From a virus, in the IMG/VR virus record IMGVR_UViG_3300015245_000719, positions 1 to 61,949 of that record: DNA of 61,949 nt. One strand, 5' to 3'. The notes beneath the pieces are model-generated. The model made no database searches. It saw only the letters and a program-made list of their open reading frames with translations, and was not told the DNA's origin. The translations under genes were made by a program, and so were the position numbers. This document shows positions 42,022 to 49,334 of the stretch, piece after piece. The stretch's first letter is position 1. Each line of letters starts with the position of its first letter.

Positions 42022-42317
42022 ACGGCTACACACCGGGACCGTGGAAGGTCAGCGCATTGGGCAGTGGGTTGCTGATAGAGAACGCAGCGGGCTACGTGAT
42101 CGCAAGGATTTCCGTACTACTCGCATATCGGAGACAGCATCGAGCCAACGCTCGCCTGATCGCGGCCGCACCGGAGTTGCTCCAAGCGCTGCAATCCTTG
42201 TCCGAGTACGTCTACCGCGACATGGAAAGCAATGCGCCGAATTGGGCGCCCATGGACGTGCCTGAATACGCCGCAGCGAGCGCTGCCCTCGCCAAAGCCA
42301 AGTGGGGAGCCGCGTGA
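42018..42317 (+). CDS. GPW/AAAPELL-motif phage protein 2
   Basis: A 99-residue protein starting at GTG 42018 (overlap GTGA). YTPGPWKV and NARLIAAAPELLQALQSLSE match the 92-residue protein at 41402, so the pair are paralogues. The C-terminus is helical and Ala-rich. No enzyme motif is present. Its position in a tightly coupled operon of small early genes suggests a host-interaction role. Confidence 0.7.
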   Translation: MNGYTPGPWKVSALGSGLLIENAAGYVIARISVLLAYRRQHRANARLIAAAPELLQALQSLSEYVYRDMESNAPNWAPMDVPEYAAASAALAKAKWGAA

Positions 42318-42487
42318 ACAACTGCGCATGGTTCGCCCTCTGCCGTAGCGCCGCGACCACCACGCGACCACACCCGATCCTTGGGAATGTTCCCATCTGC
42401 ACGCGATGCAACTCGAAGATGGATCGCATCGAGGCGATGCCGCGCGCGACTGCCACACCCGAAGTCAACCACAGGAGACCAGCATGA
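42314..42487 (+). CDS. Small Cys-motif protein, 57 residues
   Basis: Starts at GTG 42314 with a GTGA overlap. Cys occur in NNCAWFALC and in PICTRCNSKMD, which could build a zinc ribbon. The C-terminus is basic. Translation coupling to the neighbours supports it. Function unknown. Confidence 0.62.
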   Translation: MNNCAWFALCRSAATTTRPHPILGNVPICTRCNSKMDRIEAMPRATATPEVNHRRPA

Positions 42488-42915
42488 AACGCACGCTTAT
42501 CGAATCCCTCAAGCACGTCCGCGACCAAGCACGCGCCGACAAACTCGGCGCGATGGGGCGCGGAGGCTGCGTCTACGAGGACCGCGACACGGGACGCCAC
42601 TGCGGCATCGGCTGCCTCATGCCACGCGACCTTCTCGACAGGATTCACGCCGCTGACGTGAACCTACTCCCCCTCACTGTCCTCGTGTTCGAGGACCTGG
42701 GGATCGCCGACTTCCTGCGCGACAACGGCCTCACCAAACTCGAAGCGAAGGCCGTCCAGCAGGCGCACGACAAGGAAGCACTCGCAGACAAGGACGACGG
42801 CGGGAACCGCGTAGCCACGACCTTCCCCGACGAACTCGACGGTGTGATCGCCGAACTCGAACGCCAAGGCAGTACGCACTACCGCGACACCTTTTTCTCA
42901 ACCACCTGCGCATAG
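42484..42915 (+). CDS. GCVYED/CxIGCL-motif phage protein 1
   Basis: A 143-residue protein with a helical start (TLIESLKHVRDQARADKLGA) and the motif GGCVYEDRDTGRHCGIGCLM. A similar gene follows at 43189 (EGCVYEDDRGRKCAIGCLL). The motif recurs in hypothetical phage proteins and contains three Cys that could bind metal. It overlaps the previous stop (ATGA). Function unknown. Confidence 0.7.
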   Translation: MKRTLIESLKHVRDQARADKLGAMGRGGCVYEDRDTGRHCGIGCLMPRDLLDRIHAADVNLLPLTVLVFEDLGIADFLRDNGLTKLEAKAVQQAHDKEALADKDDGGNRVATTFPDELDGVIAELERQGSTHYRDTFFSTTCA

Positions 42916-42939
42916 CGGGTAACGAAAGGAGCAGGAGCA

Positions 42940-43110
42940 ATGCAGAACATCGACATCAAGATCAACGGCAACCTCGCCACGCTCACCATCGACCTCAGCA
43001 AGAACTTAGGGCCGAGCAAGAGCGGCAAGTCCACGATCATCGCCACCACCGGGGGCAACGTGACGATTCCGGGGACGAGCGTGAAGTTGGGACTCAACGC
43101 CTACAAGTAG
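42940..43110 (+). CDS. Small beta protein with SGKSTIIAT motif
   Basis: A 56-residue protein starting after a GGAG-type Shine-Dalgarno (AGCAGGAGCA). Sequence features IDLSKNLGPSKSGKSTIIAT, then GGNVTIPG and KLGLNAYK. Short proteins of this kind are widespread in phages. The SGKST piece looks like a P-loop fragment, but the protein is too short to be an ATPase. It lies between the two GCVYED paralogues. Confidence 0.7.
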   Translation: MQNIDIKINGNLATLTIDLSKNLGPSKSGKSTIIATTGGNVTIPGTSVKLGLNAYK

Positions 43111-43123
43111 GGACCCATTCCTC

Positions 43124-43152
43124 AAGCGCGCCCTTTGAAAGGAGGGGCGCTT
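43124..43152 (+). other. Intergenic stem-loop
   Basis: AAGCGC (43124-43129) and GCGCTT (43147-43152) pair, and CCCT/AGGG-like pairs extend the stem inward with one bulge. No U-run follows, so it is not a typical terminator. It may stabilise mRNA or slow ribosomes between two genes of the operon. Confidence 0.45.
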
Positions 43153-43188
43153 ACGAAATGAGTCCCACCCACTGAAAGGAGAACGGCA

Positions 43189-43578
43189 ATGCGAACACTC
43201 AGAGAGACGATCACCCACATCCGCGACGAGGCGGTAGCGGGGCGCCTTGGCGCTCACGACGCCGAGGGCTGCGTGTACGAGGACGACCGTGGCCGCAAGT
43301 GCGCCATCGGTTGTCTCCTCACCCTCGACCAACTCACCTTCATCCACACGCACCACCTCAACTCTGGCTGCGGTGCGCCCCACCTCGAAGATGAACTCCA
43401 CTTCGTCGCCGATCTCGGTCTCGAAGTGGATCAGGCGCAAGCCCTGCAACACCTCCACGACGAGGACGACATGCCGCGCTTGATCCGCCGCCTCGACTCC
43501 ATACTCGCCGAAGGCGAGGGCACGCTGCGCGCCAACGGACTCAACGTGTGGTTCAACCTGGGCGGGCTGCGGACATGA
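43189..43578 (+). CDS. GCVYED/CxIGCL-motif phage protein 2
   Basis: A 129-residue protein homologous to the one at 42484. The shared block is a helical start (TLRETITHIRDEAVAGRLGA) and EGCVYEDDRGRKCAIGCLL. The C-terminal half is acidic and has DLGLEVDQAQALQHLHDEDD, like LGIADFLRDNGLTKLEAKAV in its partner. AAAGGAGAACGGCA gives a Shine-Dalgarno. Probably a tandem duplicate that has diverged. Confidence 0.7.
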   Translation: MRTLRETITHIRDEAVAGRLGAHDAEGCVYEDDRGRKCAIGCLLTLDQLTFIHTHHLNSGCGAPHLEDELHFVADLGLEVDQAQALQHLHDEDDMPRLIRRLDSILAEGEGTLRANGLNVWFNLGGLRT

Positions 43579-44042
43579 GAAAGCCTGTCAAGAACATGGC
43601 GGGCGAGACGCTGCTCACCCTCGACGTGAAGCTGTCCGTAGCGATTGGCGTCGCGATCGACGAGAGCGCGCCGCTCACGCGTGACGGCATCGCCGAACTG
43701 ACGCGGGATTACCTGCGACAACTCACAGTTGCGGAACTGCGCGGATTCGTCATCGACTCCGTGTCCGTCATCGACCCCGTGCACACCGACCTGCTCGACC
43801 GCGAAGGGGGCCATCCGCTTGGCGAATGGCAGTCCTTCCGCGACAGCAGCACGCGCGCGAACCCCACCATCACCGTAACCGTGTGGGGAGGCTCCGTGCA
43901 GGACGTGTGCGGCCTTCGGCCCGGAGCCACCGTCTACATTCACGACTACGACGTTGACTGCTGCGACGACAGCGAACTCGAAACGGACGACGAGGGCGAG
44001 AAGTACGTCCTCACCGTCTACCGTGGCGGAGAGTCCGCATGA
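43575..44042 (+). CDS. Unknown 155-residue protein
   Basis: Starts at ATG 43575, overlapping the previous stop (ATGA). A mixed alpha/beta protein with IAELTRDYLRQLTVAELRGF in the middle and acidic C-terminal residues (DYDVDCCDDSELETDDEGE). No motif is recognised. It is coupled to both neighbours and therefore probably real. Confidence 0.7.
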   Translation: MRKPVKNMAGETLLTLDVKLSVAIGVAIDESAPLTRDGIAELTRDYLRQLTVAELRGFVIDSVSVIDPVHTDLLDREGGHPLGEWQSFRDSSTRANPTITVTVWGGSVQDVCGLRPGATVYIHDYDVDCCDDSELETDDEGEKYVLTVYRGGESA

Positions 44043-44443
44043 GCAACCTACGCGGCTACGCGAAAGCAATCAGCCTCGCGACAGGCGTCACCGATCCGAA
44101 CGTGCTGGCCGAGATCGAGGCAGTCATGCGTCACACGATATTCCATTCCACGCTCGACTGGCAGACAGCGCGCGAGCTACAGGAGGGAGCGCGGCAGGCG
44201 TACACCGTCTACCGGCAGATGAGGAAGCTACCGCCCGATACCCAGGGGAGGAACAAGGAGCGTGCTGAGTGGGCTGGCAAGGCCCTGCACACATTCCGGA
44301 GCGCCACGGACTCCGACTTCCACGACGCTGCGTGCGATCTGCTCTGCGACCTTATGCACTGGTGCGACGAGGAAGGATTCAAGTTCGACAGTGAACTGCG
44401 CCGCGCTCGTGAGAACTACGCAGCCGAAACCCAACCCGACTAA
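44039..44443 (+). CDS. Unknown 134-residue helical protein
   Basis: Starts with an ATGA overlap at 44039. Mostly helical, with a Trp/Cys-rich C-terminal segment (DFHDAACDLLCDLMHWCDEE). No known domain. Its neighbours are other small early genes of unknown role. Confidence 0.68.
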   Translation: MSNLRGYAKAISLATGVTDPNVLAEIEAVMRHTIFHSTLDWQTARELQEGARQAYTVYRQMRKLPPDTQGRNKERAEWAGKALHTFRSATDSDFHDAACDLLCDLMHWCDEEGFKFDSELRRARENYAAETQPD

Positions 44444-44461
44444 CTCAAGGAGCAAATCCGC

Positions 44462-44845
44462 ATGTGCATCGACTATCACCGCACCATCACACTTCGCAAG
44501 CCGCGCACCGTCTACAAGGTGGTGCGCGTGTCGCGCAGCGGGAGGTTCCTCTCGCCGATGCCTGTAAAGAACCGCGACCCCCAATCTGGATACGATGGCC
44601 CCGTAGGGGAGGTGCTTCAGTACACCCTTCGCAAGAAGATGACCGCCCCCTTCCTCGACACGGCTGGCTTCTATTGCTTCCGTAGATTCAAGGAGGCAGA
44701 CGGTTGGAGGTATGGCCGCCAGTACGCTGTTCTCGTTTGCAGCGTCCCCGCTGGCGCTCAACTCAGGGGCAGCACTGACTTCGACGGAAAGCTGGCCGTC
44801 TCCGCCCTAACGCCTCTGCGCGTAGCGAAGAAGGGGAAGTCATGA
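44462..44845 (+). CDS. Unknown 127-residue protein
   Basis: Starts MCIDYHRTITLRKPRTVYKV after AAGGAGCAAA. The protein is basic and beta-rich with YGRQYAVLVCSVPAGAQLRG near residue 90. It might be a small nucleic-acid or host-protein binder, but nothing specific is seen. It overlaps the next start by 4 bp (ATGA). Confidence 0.7.
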   Translation: MCIDYHRTITLRKPRTVYKVVRVSRSGRFLSPMPVKNRDPQSGYDGPVGEVLQYTLRKKMTAPFLDTAGFYCFRRFKEADGWRYGRQYAVLVCSVPAGAQLRGSTDFDGKLAVSALTPLRVAKKGKS

Positions 44846-45426
44846 GCGCCTCCATCATCAACACCAACTGCGTGGAGGGTCTGATCTGCCCGAAGTGCAA
44901 GCACAGCGGGCGCTTCTTCATCGACGCCACCGCACAGGTTACGGTAGAGCCGCAAGGCGTCATCGACGTTAGCGACTTCACCTGGGACGAGGACTCGGCG
45001 ATCACCTGCCCCAAGTGCGATCACTGCAACACCGTTCTCATGTTCCACGAGGACGCGATCCCCGACAACAAACCAGCGCGCGCGCAATTCCTGCAAGACG
45101 TCATGACCACAGCCATCGAGGGCGGCGTCTCGTATTGGGCGCTCGCCAACAACGTAAAGCGCGGAGGCGACGACGGTCTCGACTACCTCTCCTACGAGCT
45201 GTGCGACATGGAGGAGGACGAGGAGACGCGGACATGGGATCGAGTTGACCCCGCCGTGATCGAGCTAGGCATCAAGCGCCTGATCGACGGCAAGGTCAAG
45301 GTCCGCATGGACATCATCGGTTCCATCGCAGCAGGGAGCGCACAGAACGACGCGGGGAATATCGACGCGACCTGCGCCGACTGCATCGTTCAGGCTGCCA
45401 TCTTCAACGACATCATATTCGGGTGA
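44842..45426 (+). CDS. Zinc-ribbon protein, 194 residues
   Basis: Two Cys pairs near the N-terminus, LICPKCKHSG and TCPKCDHCN, frame about 35 residues of beta strands, the layout of a zinc ribbon. The rest is acidic and helical (YELCDMEEDEETRTWDR). It may bind nucleic acid or RNA polymerase. The ATG overlaps the previous stop (ATGA). Function unknown. Confidence 0.7.
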   Translation: MSASIINTNCVEGLICPKCKHSGRFFIDATAQVTVEPQGVIDVSDFTWDEDSAITCPKCDHCNTVLMFHEDAIPDNKPARAQFLQDVMTTAIEGGVSYWALANNVKRGGDDGLDYLSYELCDMEEDEETRTWDRVDPAVIELGIKRLIDGKVKVRMDIIGSIAAGSAQNDAGNIDATCADCIVQAAIFNDIIFG

Positions 45427-45429
45427 GCC

Positions 45430-45657
45430 ATGGGCGGAATCGACAGATACGAAGCTGAGAACATCGCGGAGCGCGCCGCAGACAAGGCGCTTCGCGAGGC
45501 CAAGAGCGACGCAGACTTCGAGCTACAGCGCGCGCTTCGCGACATTCGCTCCGAAATGGCGCGCGAGATTCGCGAGGCTGTCAGCGAGGCTGTCAGCGAG
45601 GCTGTCAGCGAGGCGATCCGCCATCACGTCTACAAACGTCATCAGGTAGAGGAGTAG
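45430..45657 (+). CDS. Small coiled-coil protein with tandem repeat
   Basis: A 75-residue helical protein with charged heptads (AERAADKALREAKSDADFE). The stretch EAVSEAVSEAVSEA near the C-terminus is coded by three perfect 12 bp repeats (45574-45609), so the repeat number may vary between relatives. The ending is basic (RHHVYKRHQ). It may form a trimer or dimer. Function unknown. Confidence 0.65.
   Translation: MGGIDRYEAENIAERAADKALREAKSDADFELQRALRDIRSEMAREIREAVSEAVSEAVSEAIRHHVYKRHQVEE
45574..45609 (+). repeat. Three 12 bp tandem repeats in a coding region
   Basis: GAGGCTGTCAGC occurs three times in a row, in frame, followed by a partial GAGGC copy. Each unit adds EAVS to the coiled coil. 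Confidence 0.9.
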
Positions 45658-45660
45658 CGC

Positions 45661-45900
45661 ATGTTGATCAACGAGTTTGTGCACCAAATCACGCGTCTTG
45701 CGCTCGCGTGCGGAGACGTGGAGGTCGTGATCGACGACGGGATGAGCGACCGTTTGAGCGTCATCGAGCGCGTCGAATCCGCTATCTGCACGCACAACGG
45801 AGGCGAGAGACGGATCGTGGTCTCCGTTGTTCGCAAAAACGAGCAGGCCGGAGTGAAAGTAAAAGGCTTTAGCGACGGACATTACGGAGAACTGACATGA
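45661..45900 (+). CDS. Unknown 79-residue protein
   Basis: A mixed alpha/beta protein starting MLINEFVHQITRLAL and ending FSDGHYGELT. Beta strands EVVIDDG and RRIVVSVV frame a loop. It is 3 bp after the coiled-coil gene and overlaps the next start (ATGA). No family recognised. Confidence 0.66.
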   Translation: MLINEFVHQITRLALACGDVEVVIDDGMSDRLSVIERVESAICTHNGGERRIVVSVVRKNEQAGVKVKGFSDGHYGELT

Positions 45901-46223
45901 CCTATTCCTGCTGCGACTTCACCGACGACGTATTCAACGCATTCGAGAAGGGCGGTGTCGTCAACCACGAGACGTGCGACTACGGCGACAACCTCGACCA
46001 AAACGGGCAACTCCTGCTCGACGCCTTCTACGCCTATTTCCCCACGAAGGACTCGACCAACATGGAGCGCGCGGAAGCGGCGTTGAAGCACCTGACGGCG
46101 GCGCGCGACCTGCTCAAGGCCGCTGGAGCGGACCGCACGCTAGAGTGCGTGCGCCACGCCATCAGCAGCGCCAAGGGCGGTGTGCGTGCTGCGCAGTACC
46201 GGGACAGGAGGGCCAGCAGGTGA
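45897..46223 (+). CDS. Unknown 108-residue protein
   Basis: Starts MTYSCCDFTDDVFNAF. The middle part is helical and alternates Ala/Leu (AEAALKHLTAARDLLKAAGA). No known domain. The ATG overlaps the previous stop and the stop overlaps the next GTG. Function unknown. Confidence 0.66.
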   Translation: MTYSCCDFTDDVFNAFEKGGVVNHETCDYGDNLDQNGQLLLDAFYAYFPTKDSTNMERAEAALKHLTAARDLLKAAGADRTLECVRHAISSAKGGVRAAQYRDRRASR

Positions 46224-46519
46224 GCGTCAAGCTGGAGAAGGAAATCACCCGCGAGACCAACCTTCGGTGCAAGGGCCGCAAGATCATGATGACCCTCGGA
46301 CCGAGCGCCATCACGTTCTGGCTGAAGGGCAAGCGCGAGACGTTCACCCTCACGCTGGAGGAAGCATTCACGCGCTCTACCTTCGGCATGGAGCGCGCCG
46401 TAATCGAGCAGGCGCGCGCTCCTGGCCGAGACCCGATGCTTGTGACGCCACGCGTGGAGCAGCAGGTAGACGTTGCCGCCTTGGAACAGTGCATGAAGGA
46501 CCTCAACAATGCTCGCTGA
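46220..46519 (+). CDS. Unknown 99-residue basic protein
   Basis: Starts at GTG 46220, overlapping the previous stop, with GGACAGGAGGG a little upstream. The N-terminal half is beta and basic (CKGRKIMMTLGPSAITFWLKG), and the C-terminal half is helical. It ends overlapping the wall-hydrolase start by 11 bp. Function unknown; the basic beta half could bind nucleic acid. Confidence 0.66.
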   Translation: MSVKLEKEITRETNLRCKGRKIMMTLGPSAITFWLKGKRETFTLTLEEAFTRSTFGMERAVIEQARAPGRDPMLVTPRVEQQVDVAALEQCMKDLNNAR

Positions 46520-46916
46520 GGCCGCACTGTGCATGGCGTTGAACATTTACCACGAGGCCGACCTGCTGCACGAGCCGTTTTCTGGCCGTCTCGCAATCGG
46601 TTTCGTCACGAAGAACCGCGCAGACCTGCATGGGACGACGGTCTGTTGGGAGGTCATGCGCTACAAGCAGTTCTCGTGGACGCTCGACCCGATGAACCTT
46701 CGCGCGATCCCCGGCGGGCAGGCGTGGAACGAATCCATCCAGGCCGCGGAGCTAGTGCTCTCCGGACTTCCAGACATCACCAGCGGCGCCACGCACTTCC
46801 ACGCGACCTACGTCAGCCCGGTGTGGATCAAGGGAATGCGCCGCATCGGACGATTCGGCAGTCACATTTTCTACAAGGAGAAGTCCGTCATACATGCCTT
46901 CGGGAAACTTCAATGA
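46509..46916 (+). CDS. SleB-type cell wall hydrolase
   Basis: A 135-residue protein of the Hydrolase_2/SleB family. The early Glu is in NIYHEADLL (near residue 16), with GRLAIGFVTKNRA following, and YKQFSW, SGATHFHATYVSPVW and FGSHIFYKE complete the family pattern. SleB enzymes cleave peptidoglycan glycan chains as lytic transglycosylases. No signal peptide is seen, so it would need a holin or act from the virion. Its position in the early operon, away from the lysis cassette, is unusual. Confidence 0.85.
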   Translation: MLAEAALCMALNIYHEADLLHEPFSGRLAIGFVTKNRADLHGTTVCWEVMRYKQFSWTLDPMNLRAIPGGQAWNESIQAAELVLSGLPDITSGATHFHATYVSPVWIKGMRRIGRFGSHIFYKEKSVIHAFGKLQ

Positions 46917-47482
46917 GCGAAGGCAAGGCCAGAGTGCCGACCGAGAAGGAGCGCAAGCGCCTGTTCGAGCTGGAGAGCGCGCAGCTTCGCAACACCGCGA
47001 TGCTGTACCTCAGCTACGGCTGCGGACTACGCGTGCACGAGATCGCCAAGCTGAACCTCGGGAGCGTGATCGACGAGGACGGCGACGTAATCGACTCGTT
47101 CTCCATCAACGGCAAAGGCGAGAAGGTGCGCGACGTGTACCTGAACAACAAGAAGGTGCGCGACGCGCTGGCCGAGTACGTGGCCCACCTCCGAACGAAG
47201 GGCGACGTGTACCTCGACCGCCCCCTATTCATGTCGTATCGGCGCGAGCGGATGTCTCCGAACACTTTGCAGCAGGTGTTCGCGTGGATGTACGAGCGCG
47301 CCGGACTGAAGGGATGCAAGTCGCACAGCGGACGGCGCTACTTCGCGACGAAGCTGCTGAACGAAGGCATCGACATCAGGAGCGTGCAGGCCCTAATGGG
47401 GCACGCGAACATCAACCAGACCGCCGAGTACGCCGACACCGATCCGGTGAAGCTGAAAGCGGTCGTTGCAAAGGTGATCTGA
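46913..47482 (+). CDS. Minimal tyrosine recombinase
   Basis: A 189-residue protein that is only the catalytic domain of a tyrosine recombinase. Residues R40 (CGLRVHEIAKL), H138-x-x-R141 (SHSGRRYFATKL), H164 (LMGHANI) and Y173 (TAEYADTD) fit the R-H-R-H-Y signature, with a Lys near 68-71. The N-terminal core-binding domain of typical integrases is missing. The ATG overlaps the hydrolase stop (ATGA); the long ORF upstream in this frame has no start signal and overlaps the hydrolase gene. It may be the integrase or a resolvase. No attachment site is evident nearby. Confidence 0.85.
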   Translation: MSEGKARVPTEKERKRLFELESAQLRNTAMLYLSYGCGLRVHEIAKLNLGSVIDEDGDVIDSFSINGKGEKVRDVYLNNKKVRDALAEYVAHLRTKGDVYLDRPLFMSYRRERMSPNTLQQVFAWMYERAGLKGCKSHSGRRYFATKLLNEGIDIRSVQALMGHANINQTAEYADTDPVKLKAVVAKVI

Positions 47483-47484
47483 CC

Positions 47485-47880
47485 ATGGCATTGAGCAAGC
47501 ACGACATCATCCGGTGGCTTGAGGACCTTCCCTCGGACACCTTCGTCGGCATCGACGACGGCGGTCTCGCCCTGGTGGTGGTAGGCGACACCCAGGAGAT
47601 CGAATCCACCGCGGCCTACCTCGAAGTTGGAGGGTTCCCGTTGAAGCCTGAAGCCCTACCCCTACGCGACCAACTGCGGTCAGCGAGGGACGCGCTGTTC
47701 CCGAGGGACGACAACGCGCTTGGCTGCGGGAAAAAGAAACGCTACATCGACTGCACCGAAGCCGAGCGCGTGAGGAACACGCGCGCACGCGTTACGGGCC
47801 TTCAGCTTTGGAAGTACGAGTGCTCAGAATGCAGCGGATGGCACCTATCCAAACTACAACCAGCACAGGACAACCGATGA
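47485..47880 (+). CDS. Unknown protein with zinc-ribbon C-terminus
   Basis: A 131-residue protein. Residues 1-50 are alpha/beta (DIIRWLEDLPSDTFVGIDDGG). The C-terminal half has CGKKKRYIDC and YECSECSGWHLSK, which could bind zinc. It starts 3 bp after the recombinase. A DNA-binding accessory role is possible but not supported further. Confidence 0.68.
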   Translation: MALSKHDIIRWLEDLPSDTFVGIDDGGLALVVVGDTQEIESTAAYLEVGGFPLKPEALPLRDQLRSARDALFPRDDNALGCGKKKRYIDCTEAERVRNTRARVTGLQLWKYECSECSGWHLSKLQPAQDNR

Positions 47881-48131
47881 CACGCAAGCTGACCAACGAG
47901 CAAATCCACGAGATCCACGCGCATCTGTGCGGCACCTGCGGCGTCAGCATCGACAGCGAGCTGGAGCCGCTTGGCCTCACCGAGGACGACCTCACCATAG
48001 AGGACCTTCGGGAGATCGACGAGGCGATGATGGTCTGCCCGAACTGCGGCTGGTGGTGCGACACGGACGAATTCGGCGACAACGAGGAGTCCGGTGAGCT
48101 GTGGTGCGACGAGTGTCTGAGGGACAGGTAG
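47877..48131 (+). CDS. Zinc-ribbon protein, 84 residues
   Basis: Starts at ATG 47877 (ATGA overlap). Cys pairs occur in CGTCG, CPNCGWWC and CDEC, enough for two zinc sites. The middle is acidic and helical (LTEDDLTIEDLREIDEAMM). Function unknown. Such small zinc proteins are frequent in this operon. Confidence 0.68.
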   Translation: MTRKLTNEQIHEIHAHLCGTCGVSIDSELEPLGLTEDDLTIEDLREIDEAMMVCPNCGWWCDTDEFGDNEESGELWCDECLRDR

Positions 48132-48367
48132 TGACTGATCTAATCAGACCGATTCGCGAGGCGCCCCCTGTTGCGCCCGAGCCCCAGGCCATCAAGAGGC
48201 TGCTGAAGGAATACGGCGTGAAGCGGGCGAGCGCCGCGCGCATCTGCGGCGTGACCGAGCCGCACTTCAACCGCTACTGCCTTCCGCGCACAAGTGCATG
48301 GCACAAGGAGATCCCGCTTCTGCGTTGGAACGAACTCGTGCGGCGCGTGCAGGAGCTCGCCAAGTGA
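48131..48367 (+). CDS. Small HTH-like protein
   Basis: A 78-residue protein with a possible helix-turn-helix (ASAARICGVTEPHFNRYCLP, near residues 40-60), preceded by LLKEYGVKR. The start is GTG 48131, one base into the previous stop. It might be a weak DNA-binding regulator of the operon end. The assignment is tentative. Confidence 0.6.
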   Translation: MTDLIRPIREAPPVAPEPQAIKRLLKEYGVKRASAARICGVTEPHFNRYCLPRTSAWHKEIPLLRWNELVRRVQELAK

Positions 48368-48477
48368 GCGTCATCCTCTACGTTGGCGGGATCGCTCTGT
48401 TTGGCGTGGTTGTCGCCCTCCTCGTGCCCCGGCGCAAAGTGCATCGCCCAGGCGACGCCAAGCGGCCACCTCGCTAG
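48364..48477 (+). CDS. Tiny single-TM protein, 37 residues
   Basis: The start is GTG 48364 (GTGA overlap). The product has one TM helix (ILYVGGIALFGVVVALLV) and a basic tail. It overlaps the 3' end of the minus-strand gene 48371-48910 on the opposite strand by 107 bp, so the two operons converge here. The coupling pattern supports it but it is short. Confidence 0.5.
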   Translation: MSVILYVGGIALFGVVVALLVPRRKVHRPGDAKRPPR

Positions 48478-48910
48478 AGGGCATCCTGTACCGTGGGTAG
48501 CGCGTGGACTGCCCCGAGATCACGATGGACCCGCGCGCTTCGAGTACGTCCAGTTCCGCCTGCACCATCCGACGCGTCACCTTCTCCTTGCAGATAATCG
48601 CCAGCACGAGCCGGATGTCGCGGTTCGACACCGGGCGCGGCGCGTTCATGATGGTCTCGACCACCACCTGCTTGCAGAATGGGAGCGACGCGGCTTGAAG
48701 GAGCTGCGGCGAGGGAGCGAAGCGGTAGCACTTCCCGTGGTGCCAGTTGTCCACGCGGCTGGACGTGAGCAGGCCCAGGCCCGCTAGGTACTGACACTCC
48801 TTCGATGCTGCTGGCCGTTTGGTGCCCGCAGGCATCACCTCCAGCAGCTCGCGAACCAGGCGCGGCTTACCGTCCTGGAAGATCCTGACGATGTTCTTTC
48901 TGACTGTCAT
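48371..48910 (-). CDS. Winged-helix-like protein at end of replication operon
   Basis: A 179-residue basic protein. Residues 1-140 have two helix-rich repeats that look like winged helices (RKNIVRIFQDGKPRLVREL and VSNRDIRLVLAIICKEKVTR), and the last 35 residues are Arg-rich and may be disordered. It starts 44 bp inside RusA. The function is likely DNA binding, perhaps replication or late regulation. The tail overlaps the opposite-strand 37-residue gene. Confidence 0.62.
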   Translation of the reverse strand: MTVRKNIVRIFQDGKPRLVRELLEVMPAGTKRPAASKECQYLAGLGLLTSSRVDNWHHGKCYRFAPSPQLLQAASLPFCKQVVVETIMNAPRPVSNRDIRLVLAIICKEKVTRRMVQAELDVLEARGSIVISGQSTRYPRYRMPSSEVAAWRRLGDALCAGARGGRQPRQTERSRQRRG

Positions 48911-49334
48911 TGTTCTTCTTGTTTTCCAGTCGTTGAAGATGCACTTCGAGCCTGCCGTCCTTGACGACCATCAGCTCACCCTCGGGCGTGACGCCCCACT
49001 CACCAGCCAGGAGGAACACCTCGCTGTCATCACCGAACGCGACGCCCTTCAGCGCGTCCAGCAAAGCCTTGCCGCAGAAGTTGTCGAGGTCGCGGCGTCT
49101 CCGGTCGGGCGGGTAGAGCTCGACCGCGAGCTGCACGCGGCCCGGCAGCGGCAGGCCCGGGACGTGGGCGAGCAGCGCGCGGACCCACTCCTTGTACTTC
49201 CGTCCGCCGGCTGAGATCACCATGCGGTTTCTGAACTTCCGGTAGTACGTGTTCGTGCTCGGCGGGAACGGCAGCGTGAACCAATGCCCTCCTTCGAGGA
49301 GGGCACGCTGTTCCGCTGTGCTGAAGGCGCTCAC
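48867..49334 (-). CDS. rusA: RusA-like Holliday junction resolvase
   Basis: A 155-residue RusA-family endonuclease. PFPPSTNTYYRKFRN at residues 22-36 and RRRDLDNFCGKALLDALKG at 79-97 contain the acidic residues (D82, D84) and Lys of the active site, and GDDSEVF at 101-107 adds another Asp. It resolves Holliday junctions and recombination intermediates during replication. The ORF is open to 49544, but GTG 49334 overlaps the upstream stop (GTGA), so the short form is preferred. Confidence 0.87.
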   Translation of the reverse strand: MSAFSTAEQRALLEGGHWFTLPFPPSTNTYYRKFRNRMVISAGGRKYKEWVRALLAHVPGLPLPGRVQLAVELYPPDRRRRDLDNFCGKALLDALKGVAFGDDSEVFLLAGEWGVTPEGELMVVKDGRLEVHLQRLENKKNNDSQKEHRQDLPGR

